Under the pieces are notes generated by a model. It made no database searches, was not told the DNA's origin, and saw only the letters and a program-made list of their open reading frames with translations. From Elusimicrobiota bacterium (lineage in GTDB: Bacteria; Elusimicrobiota; Elusimicrobia; UBA1565; UBA9628), in contig JACPFR010000051.1 in assembly GCA_016182905.1 (NCBI GenBank), positions 1 to 64,000 of the forward strand: a stretch of 64,000 nt of DNA, in the 5' to 3' direction. Shown here piece by piece: positions 1-8,631 of this stretch. The position numbers and the translations under genes are program-made. The number at the start of each line of letters is the position of its first letter. The first letter of the stretch is position 1.

Positions 1-3000
1 GCCGGGCCGTCCGAGGGCGCAGCGGCCGGGCCGGAAGCCTCGCGGCGCTCGGGGGTGGAGTCCGTGTCCGTCGTAGGCTCCTTGGGAGTTTCGGTGGGAG
101 TCTCCTCCGGGGCGGGGTCCTCGCCGGCCGGCGGACCCTGGGCCGGCTGCTGGGGCGGCTGGTTGTGCACCACCCAGGGGATCTCCTTGCGGCGCGGGTA
201 AGAGGGGGGCGGCGTCGGGACGACCCGGGACGCCAGGCCGACGTAGCCGCTGGCCAGGAGATATTTCCCGGCGCGGCGGAAGACGCCTTCCTTGACGGCC
301 GCGCGCCCTTGGGGCTTCACCTTCTCCCGGACCTTGACCTTTTCCGCCGCGGCGCGGGGCTTCTCGGCCTTCGTGGACTTGGCGCGGAACTCCATCGGGC
401 CGGCGCCGGCCGGCTGCTTGGCGGTCCGCAGGGGGTCGACCTTCTCCTTCATGAAGGCGAACTCCAGCTGCTCGCCGGGCTTCGGGCCTCCCTTCTTCGC
501 GGCGCGGGCCTTCGCCTCGGGCGCGGCGTCCTTCGCCCCGAAGTCGAGCTCGAGCTGCTTGTAGCGCGGCTCCGCGAGGGACGCCTTCCCCTTCCGGGCC
601 TCGAACTCCAGGCCCCGGCTGAGCTGCAGCGGCTCCCGCGCGATCTTCACCGTCTTGGGCTCGGGGTTGCCCTTCATGAACTCGAACTGGAGCTGCTCGC
701 CGGTCTTGGGAGCGGCCGTCTTGGCCGTCCCCTGCTTGACGCCGGCGCCGCCGCCGGTCTCCGCCAGGAGGGGCTCGGGAGCGACGGTCTTCGGGCCGAC
801 GGCCTCCAGGACGGCGGGCTTGGCGGCGGCGGGCGTCAGGATCTCCGCGCTCTTCGCGTCGAGGGTCGTCGCGCTCGCGGGCCCGTTCGCCTCGGCGCGG
901 GTGTTGACCTTGACGTCGGCGGCCTTGAGAGGCTCCAGGCCGCCCTTGCCGGCGAAGGCCTCGCTGGGCTGGCGGAACTCGCGCCACTTCGTGCTCACGA
1001 ACTCCGCCATCCGCGCCATCTTGCCGGGCGGAGGGCCCTTCGCGACGACCGCCTCGACGGCGGCGGGCGCCGCCTGCGCGGCCGGGGTCGCGGGCTTCAC
1101 CGGGGTCGCGGAGCTCACGGGACCGGCCGGCTTGACCGCCTGAGCCGGCCGCACCGCCCTGTCGCCTCCGAAATCCAGGAGCAGCTGGCCGTTCGGCTCG
1201 ACGAGCGGGGCGGAGGGCTTCGCGACGACGGGCTCGGGCGCCGCCGCCTCGGGCTTCGAGCGGAAGCGGTCCATGAGGCGCTTGCCGACCTTGGTCCCGG
1301 CGAGGTCCTTGGCCATCGAACGGCTCATGCCGTAGATGAAGCCGAGGTCGACGATCGCCTTGCCCATCGCGTCGGCCCCGTCCGGGGTGCCGAACTTGGA
1401 GATCGCCTCGTGGATGTTGTGGCCGGTGTCCAGGACGAACGGCACGCCGATGCTGCCGACGACCGTGCCCCTGAAGGTGTTCACGCCGAACTTCGCGAGG
1501 GTCAGCGCGCGGCTCGTGCCCGTCGCGCCCGCCTCGGCGGCCACCGCCGCCTTCGTGCCGAGCGAGGTCGAGAGCTTGCCGAGGGCCGAGAACGCGTACG
1601 GCATGGCCCAGGTCAGGGGGTTCGTCGCCATCTGGCCGAGGGCCTCGCCGCCGGAGGCGATGGCGCCCAGGAAGCCGTGACCGTTGCGGGCCAGCTGCTT
1701 GCCGTAGGTGCCGGCGCCGAACTCGGCGAGCGCGAAGTAGGCCTCCATGTCCGTCGGCGCCATGCTCATCGCCTGCTCGTAGTAGAGGGGGGAATCGACC
1801 GCGGTGACGCCCATCGCCGCCAGGCGCTCCGGGCGCAGCTCCATCACCCGTTTGTTCAGGATCGCCCGCGCGCCCGGGGTCAGCTTCGCCAGGATCTTCT
1901 TCGCCCACTCCTCGAACTTCTCCGGCTCCTTCTCGCCGTCGGGCTGCGGGCCGGCCATCGAGCGGGCCCACGCCGGGTTGCGCGAGCGCGTGGCGATGGA
2001 GTTCAGCTGGGCCAGGTCTCCGGAGACGCTGCTCTCGACGACGTTGACGATGCCCGTGTAGGCGATGTTGCTGACCCAGTTCGAGGCCTCGAGCGTCTGC
2101 TTGAGGACCGGGAGGCTGACGATGCCCTGCGCGAGGGAGAGCGCCGGAGCCGAGCCCGGCTTCTCGCGGACGTCCGCAGCCCCTTCCCATTCGCCCGTCT
2201 TCGGCCACGGATCGGGCCGGCCCGCGCTGAAGGTCTGGCGCTGGTAGAAGAACCGCCGCACCTCGTTCTTGTTGGCGACGTAGTTCGCGGGGTTCCAGCC
2301 GCCGCCCCGGTAGGCGTCCCGCAGCTCGGTGCGCACGTCCTCGCGGAAGATGCGGGTCCCGTCTCCCAGGTACTCGTGCGCCACGCGCGAGGCGCGCAGC
2401 TGGGACGCCTGGTCGTGGGCGTTGCGCATGTTCCACGCGGCGTCGAACTCGACGGCGTTCTGGACGAGGTAGGCCGGCCCCGCCGGCTGGCCCGGCTGCG
2501 CGGTCTTCTCGCCGAAGAAGCCGGTCAGCACGGTGCGCTCGCCGTTCGCCTTCTGCAGGATGAGGGTGAAGACCTTCCGCGCGCCCGGGGCGATGGAGAG
2601 CCGGATCGCGGGCTCGTCGTCGTGCGCGGCCAGCATGTCCGTGACGGCGTTGAAGTTAAGGAAGTCGGCGAACGCCGCCGTCTTGCGCCCGGTCGGATCG
2701 GCCTCGCCGATCGCGGCCAGGATCTCCTTGGAGAGCGCCAGCGCCTGCGCCTTGCGCTTCTCCGGCAGGGCGGGGGAGGTCAGGTCGCCGACGGCCACGT
2801 CCCAGCTCTCCACGGCGTGCCCCTTGAGCACCTGCTGGACGTGCTTCGTGACCTGCTTCAGCGTGCGCCCGTCCTTGAGGACGCGGAAATCGAGCTCGAT
2901 GCTGCCGTCGGGGTTGACCCGGTCCACCTGCATCCGGTAGGGCGCGGTGTTCTGGTCGGTGAACTTGACCTCGCGGCGGTCCTTGGTGATCGTCGCCTCG

Positions 3001-4553
3001 AAGCGGGGGCCCGCGCCCCCCAGCTGCTGGATGACCGCCTCGCCCGTCTCGGAGTTCCCGGTCTCGCGGCGCAGCACCTTGCCGTCCGGCGAGTAGGTCG
3101 TCAGCTCGGTCCGGTGGCGGGCGGGCTCGTACTTCTGCCGCTCGAGGCGGGCCCCGTTGGAGCCGTACTTCTCGGTGACCTGCGTGACGACGTTGCGCGC
3201 GCCGTCGAAGTCCTGCCGGACGATCTCCTTCGCGCCGTTCTTCGCGCGCGCGACGCGGATGGCGCTCTTGTCGTCCGCGGAGAAGGCCGTGAACACCGAG
3301 GCCCCGTCGGGCTGGGGGACCCGCAGCCCGATGAACTCGGTCCCGCCGTGCGTCTCCGACACGACCACGCCGCCGCGCGCGCCGCCGCCCTGGAAGGGGA
3401 TCTCCCACGCGGCGAAGGGCGTTCCGGCGGGCGCGCCGCGCAGCCCGTCGCGGAGGAACTCGCGGTACGTCCACAGCGCCGCCGAGAACTCGGCGAGCTC
3501 GGGGTTGAGCTTGGCGATCCGGTCGAAGCGGCGGGAGATAGCGTCCTCGTCGGTCGGCCACTCGGCCGGCTCGCCGAACGAGCGCGCCAGGCGCGCCTCC
3601 TCCCGGACGAGGTGGTCGACCAGCGCGTCGAGGGTCGTGAAGCCGTCGGGGTTGCCGAGCATCGCCGAGACCGTCTTGCGGCCGAGAGCCTGGAGCGTCT
3701 TGAGCATCTCACCCCGCTCGCCGACGAAGTCCGGGGCTCCGACGCCGGGGGTCCGCTTGCCGACCTCGGCGAGCGCCCTCTGGCCCGCGTCGGCCATCAA
3801 GGCGAGGAAGGGGACCCTCTCCCCGCGCACCTCCACGAGCTCCTGCGACGGCGGGGGCGTCGGGCGGGCCAGGTCGCGGGCCTTCGCCGCGTTCGTGCCC
3901 GGCGCGCCGTCCGGCGTGTAGGTGACCTCGAGGGTCTTGCGGATGGCGCCGAAATCCACGCGCACGCCGGAGGCGGAGGGGCCGGAGACGCCGCCGTAGC
4001 GGCGGTTCAGCCGCTCGAAGATCTCCTCGGCGCTGGCGGGATTCGCGGAGGCCTTCTCGAGGTCGCCGAGCAGGGCGTCGATGTGGAAGAGGGGGTCCTT
4101 GGCCGTCGAGGGGTCCGGCGCGGCCCCGGCGTTCGCGACGGCCTTCGACGTCTCGGCGTCGAGTCCCGCGGCGCCGCCGGTGAGGCGCAGGCTGCGGAGG
4201 ATGACGCTCGCCGTGCGGCCCAGGCGCTCGTCGAGGATCTTCCGGTCCGCCGGCGCGAGCGGGGCGGCGTCGATGCGCGCCTTGAGCTCCTTGCGCTTCT
4301 TGTCGAGCGCGTCGAACGAGGACGGCTGCTCGCCCTTCAGGTGCTTGACCAAAGTCATCTCGAGCTCGCCCAACTGCTCGGCCATCTGCCGTCCCGCGGG
4401 GGTGGTCAGCGAGCCGCTGATGCGCGGGAGGATCGGCTGGACGACGGGGACGGCCACGGCGGGCTGGGTGTCGCCGGCGGGAGCCGACGAGGGGACGGCG
4501 AGCGCAAGGGCGCACGCGGCGAGGAGGGGGGCTCGGCGGCTTCGGGTCCTCAT
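1..4553 (-). CDS. giant exported protein, C-terminus beyond window
   Basis: The reading frame is open from ATG 4553 to the left edge, more than 1,500 codons with no stop. It begins with a basic stretch and a hydrophobic core ending near residue 26 (...VPSSAPAG), a Sec signal peptide. Residues about 30-1050 have the composition of a folded globular protein; no catalytic motif was recognised. A Pro/Ala/Lys-rich low-complexity tail follows from about residue 1080. It holds short repeats of the type QLxLxF or LEF: near residues 1119 (QLLLDF), 1282 (QLQLEF), 1314 (LEF), 1330 (QLELDF), 1359 (QLEFAF) and 1387 (MEF). Only a weak ribosome-binding site precedes the ATG. A consensus promoter and a structured leader lie directly upstream. 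Function unknown; its size and signal peptide suggest a surface or periplasmic role (inference). Confidence 0.8.
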   Translation of the reverse strand, partial: MRTRSRRAPLLAACALALAVPSSAPAGDTQPAVAVPVVQPILPRISGSLTTPAGRQMAEQLGELEMTLVKHLKGEQPSSFDALDKKRKELKARIDAAPLAPADRKILDERLGRTASVILRSLRLTGGAAGLDAETSKAVANAGAAPDPSTAKDPLFHIDALLGDLEKASANPASAEEIFERLNRRYGGVSGPSASGVRVDFGAIRKTLEVTYTPDGAPGTNAAKARDLARPTPPPSQELVEVRGERVPFLALMADAGQRALAEVGKRTPGVGAPDFVGERGEMLKTLQALGRKTVSAMLGNPDGFTTLDALVDHLVREEARLARSFGEPAEWPTDEDAISRRFDRIAKLNPELAEFSAALWTYREFLRDGLRGAPAGTPFAAWEIPFQGGGARGGVVVSETHGGTEFIGLRVPQPDGASVFTAFSADDKSAIRVARAKNGAKEIVRQDFDGARNVVTQVTEKYGSNGARLERQKYEPARHRTELTTYSPDGKVLRRETGNSETGEAVIQQLGGAGPRFEATITKDRREVKFTDQNTAPYRMQVDRVNPDGSIELDFRVLKDGRTLKQVTKHVQQVLKGHAVESWDVAVGDLTSPALPEKRKAQALALSKEILAAIGEADPTGRKTAAFADFLNFNAVTDMLAAHDDEPAIRLSIAPGARKVFTLILQKANGERTVLTGFFGEKTAQPGQPAGPAYLVQNAVEFDAAWNMRNAHDQASQLRASRVAHEYLGDGTRIFREDVRTELRDAYRGGGWNPANYVANKNEVRRFFYQRQTFSAGRPDPWPKTGEWEGAADVREKPGSAPALSLAQGIVSLPVLKQTLEASNWVSNIAYTGIVNVVESSVSGDLAQLNSIATRSRNPAWARSMAGPQPDGEKEPEKFEEWAKKILAKLTPGARAILNKRVMELRPERLAAMGVTAVDSPLYYEQAMSMAPTDMEAYFALAEFGAGTYGKQLARNGHGFLGAIASGGEALGQMATNPLTWAMPYAFSALGKLSTSLGTKAAVAAEAGATGTSRALTLAKFGVNTFRGTVVGSIGVPFVLDTGHNIHEAISKFGTPDGADAMGKAIVDLGFIYGMSRSMAKDLAGTKVGKRLMDRFRSKPEAAAPEPVVAKPSAPLVEPNGQLLLDFGGDRAVRPAQAVKPAGPVSSATPVKPATPAAQAAPAAVEAVVAKGPPPGKMARMAEFVSTKWREFRQPSEAFAGKGGLEPLKAADVKVNTRAEANGPASATTLDAKSAEILTPAAAKPAVLEAVGPKTVAPEPLLAETGGGAGVKQGTAKTAAPKTGEQLQFEFMKGNPEPKTVKIAREPLQLSRGLEFEARKGKASLAEPRYKQLELDFGAKDAAPEAKARAAKKGGPKPGEQLEFAFMKEKVDPLRTAKQPAGAGPMEFRAKSTKAEKPRAAAEKVKVREKVKPQGRAAVKEGVFRRAGKYLLASGYVGLASRVVPTPPPSYPRRKEIPWVVHNQPPQQPAQGPPAGEDPAPEETPTETPKEPTTDTDSTPERREASGPAAAPSDGP

Positions 4554-4566
4554 TGACTTCAGCGTA

Positions 4567-4628
4567 GCCCTGAAAGGCCTAAATCATCAGGGCACTCAGT
4601 CCCACTCACATCTAGGCCTTAAGACCTA
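4567..4628 (-). promoter_or_regulatory. structured 5' leader with pseudoknot-capable helices
   Basis: Read on the minus strand, 4620-4613 (AAGGCCTA) pairs perfectly with 4581-4574 (TAGGCCTT). Strand 4593-4587 (GCCCTGA), inside that loop, pairs perfectly with 4573-4567 (TCAGGGC). The helices interleave as in a pseudoknot and share a continuous 3' strand, so coaxial stacking is possible. A competing hairpin, 4628-4623 (TAGGTC) with 4618-4613 (GGCCTA), uses the same first strand. The element ends 13 nt before the start codon, where a ribosome would dock. It looks like a switchable cis-regulatory RNA. I do not recognise it as a known riboswitch class. Confidence 0.5.
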
Positions 4629-4649
4629 TGAGGCGCGTCGGACGCCGAT

Positions 4650-4677
4650 AGTATAGCCGGGACCCGCGGCGCGTCAA
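4650..4677 (-). promoter_or_regulatory. sigma70-type promoter of the giant exported protein
   Basis: On the minus strand, TTGACG (4677-4672), a 16-bp spacer and TATACT (4655-4650). A start near 4643 gives a leader of about 89 nt containing the structured element. Confidence 0.7.
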
Positions 4678-4695
4678 GGCTTTCCTCTTAACGGC

Positions 4696-5601
4696 TCAGG
4701 ACGGCTTCAGCGTGGCCAGGCGCTCCTCGAGGCGGGCCTGAGCCTTCCCGGCGGGGCCCTCGTCCTTGAGGAGGTGGTACTTGCTCGCCTTGGGGGCGAG
4801 GATGACCAGGAACTTCGCGGGGACGCCGGCGCGCCGGTACGCCGCGACCTTGTGGTGGCCGTCGAGCATGAAGCCGGCCATGAAGGAATGGAGGTTCTTG
4901 ATCGCGCCCTTCTTCACGGCCTCCGGGATGCCGCGCTGGTACATGCCGAGCATGAGCACGCGCGGCCGGTCGCCGTTCTGGATCATCTGCTGATAGATCT
5001 TGATGTACTCCTCCTTCAGCGCCGCGCGGGGCACGAGGGGGATCACGAAATCGAACTGCTTCTCCACGACGCCGGACTCGGGGTGGCGGAACACGCGCGG
5101 GCGGCCGCCCTCGTAGTGCTCCCAGCCGGACAGCAGGCCCTCCTCCTTCGGGTCCTCGATGTCCCAGAGCTCCATGAACTCGCTCTGGAAGAAGTAGGAC
5201 GCCTCGTCGTCGGAGTCGTACGGGCCGGTCAGGTTCACCGAGGTCTCGAAGACCAGGTATTCGCCCTTCTCCATCAGCTCGAGGAGGGGGGCCAGCTCCT
5301 GGACGAGGGACTCGTCGACCGGACGCGGCAGCTGGATCGTCTTGGGGAGGTTGGCGATCTTCTTGTTCGTCGGAAGATGCGGGTCCTGCAGCATCTTGAA
5401 CCAGAAATGGCAAGTGTTGCAGTCGTTGCCGACCTCGAACTTGCGGGCGCCGTTGACCTCGAGGTAGAGGGAGTTCGACTCGCCGTGGCGCTTCTCGATG
5501 GCGATCTTGAAGAAGCCCTTGCCCTGGGGGACCTTGACCTTCACGACGCCGTCGGCGACGGTCGCGACTTCAAGCTTCTGCGGTTCGGATTTAGTGGTCA
5601 C
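4696..5601 (-). CDS. ParB/sulfiredoxin-fold-like protein with CxxCH motif
   Basis: 301 aa from a GTG start at 5601. That start has a strong GGGAGG site 5 nt upstream. The earlier in-frame ATG at 5637 lies inside the likely -10 element (TACAAT, 5641-5636) and is rejected. The C-terminal third contains LDGHHKVAAYRRAG, the nucleotide-binding signature of ParB/sulfiredoxin-like folds. The N-terminal half has a CNTCH motif (Cys61, Cys64, His65), formally a c-type haem-binding motif, but there is no signal peptide, so a metal or redox site is as likely. Single gene, tail to head with the giant exported protein. Function unknown; a chromosome-partitioning role is unlikely without a HTH domain. Confidence 0.8.
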   Translation of the reverse strand: MTTKSEPQKLEVATVADGVVKVKVPQGKGFFKIAIEKRHGESNSLYLEVNGARKFEVGNDCNTCHFWFKMLQDPHLPTNKKIANLPKTIQLPRPVDESLVQELAPLLELMEKGEYLVFETSVNLTGPYDSDDEASYFFQSEFMELWDIEDPKEEGLLSGWEHYEGGRPRVFRHPESGVVEKQFDFVIPLVPRAALKEEYIKIYQQMIQNGDRPRVLMLGMYQRGIPEAVKKGAIKNLHSFMAGFMLDGHHKVAAYRRAGVPAKFLVILAPKASKYHLLKDEGPAGKAQARLEERLATLKPS

Positions 5602-5635
5602 CGTGTCCTCCCGAATAATGGGGCCTCTTCCGTCC

Positions 5636-5664
5636 ATTGTAGCCGATTCCCGTCCTCCCGTCCA
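5636..5664 (-). promoter_or_regulatory. promoter of the ParB/sulfiredoxin-like gene
   Basis: Minus strand TGGACG (5664-5659), 17-bp spacer, TACAAT (5641-5636). A start near 5629 leaves a leader of about 28 nt that contains the GGGAGG site. Confidence 0.5.
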
Positions 5665-5743
5665 GACTCAAAACGGAACGCCGTCGTCGGGCGGCCGCGC
5701 AGGCAATAACCTCGTAACAGGGTTTCCCTATAGTTGGGGGGCA

Positions 5744-8221
5744 ATGGCCATGGACGAGCCGCCCGACAACCAATGGGATGACCGCGCCCTGCGCGAGATC
5801 AACAGCCTCGACGCCGCGCGCCTGGCCATCCGCGGCGCGCTCGCGACCATCCGCGACCTCCAGGACCAGAACGCCGTCCTGAAGGGCCAGGTGCAGGACG
5901 ATTCGTCCAAGCGCAAGGCCCTCGAGAGCCGCATCGCCGAGATGGACGCGCGCCTGGCCGAGTGGCAGGAGCAGGCCCAGAAGTGGGAGCGGGAGGCCGG
6001 CCAGCGCGAGCAGATGATGCAGCGCTGGAAGACCGAGGCCCGCATGGAGGTCCGCGCCGAGGAGCGCGCGCGCGTCGACGCCGACCAGGCCCGGACCGAG
6101 GAGACCTTGGCCCGCCTGCGCGCCGACCTCGTCTCGATGTCCAAGGCGATCAAGGGCAAGGAGGAGGCGTGGGGCGAGCTGCGCCGCATGCTCGACCTGC
6201 GCGACGCCGACATCATCGGCCTCAAGCGCGAGAAGCAGGACATCCTCGCGAAGGTGAAGCTCGACGCCGAGCAGCTCGAGATGCTGCGCGACGCGCGGGA
6301 CCGCGAGATGACCGCGGCCAACCGCCAGCGCGAGCTCGAGATCGCCGACAACGACCGCGAGATCGCCGCCCTCAAGCGCGAGCTCGCCGAGAACAAGATG
6401 GCTTTGGCCGCGCTCGCCCAGGACCGCGAGCTCGGCGTCAAGACGCGAGAGGAGGAGCTCGTCAAGGCGTTCCAGCTCAAGGAGGCCGACCTCGTCGCGC
6501 GCTATCAGAAGCGCGAGGCCGAGCTCCAGGCCCGCTGGTCCGAGCTCGAGACCGGCCTTTGGGCGAAGACGAAGGAGAGCCGCGCGAAGCTCGACGAGGC
6601 CGTGCAGAAGCAGTTCGAGGAGCGCGCCCGCGCGATCGCCGACCGCGCCGCCGAGGTCGAGGCCCTGCTCGCCCGCCGGACGCGCGAGCTCAACGACGAC
6701 CACGAGAAGCGCTGCGCCGAGGCAGAGGCCCACTACGCGGCCGACGAGCGCCGCCTGCTGGCCTCGTGGGCCGAGAAGGAGCGGCGCCTGATCGTCAAGC
6801 TCGACGAGCAGCTCGTCGCGGAGCACGCCTCGATGCAGGCCGCCTGGGCCGACCGCAGCAAGCTGCTCGACGCCGAGCACGCCGAGCGCCTGCGCCAGGT
6901 CGCCGCGAAGATCGAGGAGCTCGAGGCGACGGGGCGCCGCGACCGCTCGCGCCTGCTCGAGGAAGGCGCGCGCAAGGATGCCGAGCGCGTGCGCGCGCAG
7001 GACGACTTCGTCGCGCGCAAGGACGCCGAGCTCGAGAAGGCCCACCAGGAGAAGCTGATCATCCTGGCCGAGCGCGCCCGGGCGCTGGAGGAGGAGGCCA
7101 AGCGCCGCGAGGAGGCCCGGCAGAACGAATACCTGTCGCGCGTCGCCGCGCTCGAGGCCCAGCACGAGCTGCGCCGCGGCGAGCTGCTCGAGGAGCACCG
7201 CAAGACGGTCGAGGCGGAGAAGTTCTCGCTGTCGGCGCAGTACGACCAGCGCCAGCGCGGCCTCGACGAGTCCTACCGCGCCAAGGTCGCCGAGACGGAG
7301 CGCGCCGCCCGCGCGCTGGCCGACCAGCACCAGGCCTGGAAGGAGGCGCTGCGCGAGGAGTACCTGCTCAAGGAGAAGGACCTCGACGCCCGCTGGGCCC
7401 TGCGCGAGGGGGAGTTCGTCAGCCGCTACGAGACCGCGCTCGAGGACCAGCGCCGCGCGTTCACGGCCGAGGCCCTGGAGGCGCGCGCGCGCCTGGAGAA
7501 GCAGCGCGCCCGCATCGAGGGCGAGTCGCTCGCGCGCGAGCAGCACCACCGCGCCGAGAGCGACCGCCGCGAGGCCGAGGCGCTCGCCCGCCACTACCGC
7601 GAGCAGAGCGAGCGCCAGGCCGCCCACGAGGCGCGCCTCTCCGAGCTGCGCCTCGCCCACGACGAGGCCCTGCGCGTGGTGCGAGAGAAGGCCTTCGAGG
7701 ACCTGGCGCGCGAGCGCGCCGGCCTCCAGCAGGACCTCGCCGGCCTCCAGGAGCGGCTCGCGCAGGCGCAGTCGGAGAACGACCGCGCCCGCATCGTCGA
7801 CGCCTCGCGCGCCAAGGAGCTCCAGTCGAGGATCGGCGCCCTCGAGGCCGACCGCGCCGCGCTGACCCGCTCGCTGTCGGCCGTCGAGCTCGAGGCCGCG
7901 TCGCTGCGCGACGCGATCGCCGAGCGCGACCGCATGCGCGACGTCGAGCGCACGCGGCTGGCCGAGGAGGCGAAGCTGATCGCGGCCGCGGGCCTCGCCC
8001 GCGCCCTCGAGGAGGCCGAGCGCGAGCGCGCGAAGGCCCTCGACGAGCGCCGCGTCGAGCTCGAGAAGGCGCACGCCTCGCGGGGCCGCGCGCTGGAAGG
8101 CGCCCTCTCCGAGCGCGCCCGCGTGCTGGACGACAAGGAGCGCCGCCTCGAGGACGAGGCCCTGCGCCTCGAGGAAGCCCGCGCCGCCGCCGAAGCCGCC
8201 CGTCTGAAAAAGCCCACTTGA
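5744..8221 (+). CDS. long coiled-coil protein
   Basis: 825 aa, almost entirely Arg/Glu/Ala/Leu/Gln heptad-like sequence from about residue 25 to the end (blocks such as REAEALARHYREQ), with no signal peptide or membrane segment. This predicts a very long alpha-helical coiled coil, as in bacterial intermediate-filament-like or SMC-arm-like proteins. There is no Walker A or B motif, so it is not an SMC ATPase. The start is ATG 5744 or 5750. A TATAGT hexamer at 5729-5734 sits 9 nt before the first, suggesting a very short leader. Upstream codons in this frame are antisense to the neighbouring gene. A structural or cytoskeletal role is inference. Confidence 0.8.
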   Translation: MAMDEPPDNQWDDRALREINSLDAARLAIRGALATIRDLQDQNAVLKGQVQDDSSKRKALESRIAEMDARLAEWQEQAQKWEREAGQREQMMQRWKTEARMEVRAEERARVDADQARTEETLARLRADLVSMSKAIKGKEEAWGELRRMLDLRDADIIGLKREKQDILAKVKLDAEQLEMLRDARDREMTAANRQRELEIADNDREIAALKRELAENKMALAALAQDRELGVKTREEELVKAFQLKEADLVARYQKREAELQARWSELETGLWAKTKESRAKLDEAVQKQFEERARAIADRAAEVEALLARRTRELNDDHEKRCAEAEAHYAADERRLLASWAEKERRLIVKLDEQLVAEHASMQAAWADRSKLLDAEHAERLRQVAAKIEELEATGRRDRSRLLEEGARKDAERVRAQDDFVARKDAELEKAHQEKLIILAERARALEEEAKRREEARQNEYLSRVAALEAQHELRRGELLEEHRKTVEAEKFSLSAQYDQRQRGLDESYRAKVAETERAARALADQHQAWKEALREEYLLKEKDLDARWALREGEFVSRYETALEDQRRAFTAEALEARARLEKQRARIEGESLAREQHHRAESDRREAEALARHYREQSERQAAHEARLSELRLAHDEALRVVREKAFEDLARERAGLQQDLAGLQERLAQAQSENDRARIVDASRAKELQSRIGALEADRAALTRSLSAVELEAASLRDAIAERDRMRDVERTRLAEEAKLIAAAGLARALEEAERERAKALDERRVELEKAHASRGRALEGALSERARVLDDKERRLEDEALRLEEARAAAEAARLKKPT

Positions 8222-8246
8222 CGGCGGGGGGGACCCGATGTATACT
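8218..8246 (+). promoter_or_regulatory. promoter of the YtxH gene
   Basis: TTGACG (8218-8223), 17-bp spacer, TATACT (8241-8246). The -35 overlaps the stop codon of the coiled-coil gene, so the YtxH gene has its own strong promoter. Confidence 0.8.
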
Positions 8247-8304
8247 CGGCGAGCCGGCGATAAAAGTCGGCGCACCGAGACTTAATTTGAGAGGGCGAAA
8301 CACC

Positions 8305-8580
8305 ATGGGTAGAGATAACGACGGGCTTGGCGGGGCTTTGCTGTTCGTGACCGGCGCCGCGGTCGGCGCCGCTTTGGGCGTGCTGTTCGCGCCGCGCTCG
8401 GGCAACGAGACCCGGGAGCAGTTGGCGGACTGGCTCAAGGAGCGCCGCGAGAAGGGCGCGGACCTTCTGCACACCGTGAAGGACGAGTCGCTCGCGAAGA
8501 AGGAAGCCATCGTCGCCGCCGCCAAGGCCGCGAAGCAGGCCTACGTCGACACCAACTCCAAGCATCACGAGCACGCCTAA
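8305..8580 (+). CDS. YtxH domain protein
   Basis: 91 aa. An N-terminal glycine/alanine-rich membrane segment (ALLFVTGAAVGAALGVLFAP) is followed directly by RSG and a charged helix, the YtxH-family pattern of a small single-pass protein with a cytoplasmic helical tail, often linked to envelope or general stress. The C-terminus is Lys/His rich (NSKHHEHA). A GAGAGGG site lies 9 nt upstream and a consensus promoter drives it. The gene is monocistronic, ended by the hairpin at 8604. Confidence 0.85.
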   Translation: MGRDNDGLGGALLFVTGAAVGAALGVLFAPRSGNETREQLADWLKERREKGADLLHTVKDESLAKKEAIVAAAKAAKQAYVDTNSKHHEHA

Positions 8581-8603
8581 GAGAACGGCGGTCTCGAAGA
8601 AGT

Positions 8604-8631
8604 CGAGGGCTCCCCGCGAGGGGGGCCCTCG
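8604..8631. terminator. bidirectional hairpin terminator
   Basis: CGAGGGC pairs with GCCCTCG around an inner CCCC/GGGG stem, between the convergent YtxH and SDR genes. The flanks are only weakly U-rich on either strand. Confidence 0.55.

Noticed and set aside
165-4556. Plus-strand open frame of 1,463 codons
   Set aside because: Antisense to the giant exported protein; composition is Arg/Gly/Leu low-complexity and no domain is recognisable.
4567-4628. Known riboswitch (GEMM, SAM, preQ1, fluoride, glutamine types)
   Set aside because: None of the conserved loop sequences I know match; only the helical topology resembles pseudoknotted classes.
5591-8275. Minus-strand open frame of 894 codons over the coiled-coil gene
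   Set aside because: Produced by strong GC codon bias opposite a heptad-repeat gene; Leu/Ala/Gly-rich with no domain.
5962-8580. Third long frame over the coiled-coil and YtxH genes
   Set aside because: Low-complexity Arg/Ala/Pro shadow; only its last 91 codons (YtxH) are real and have their own promoter and start.
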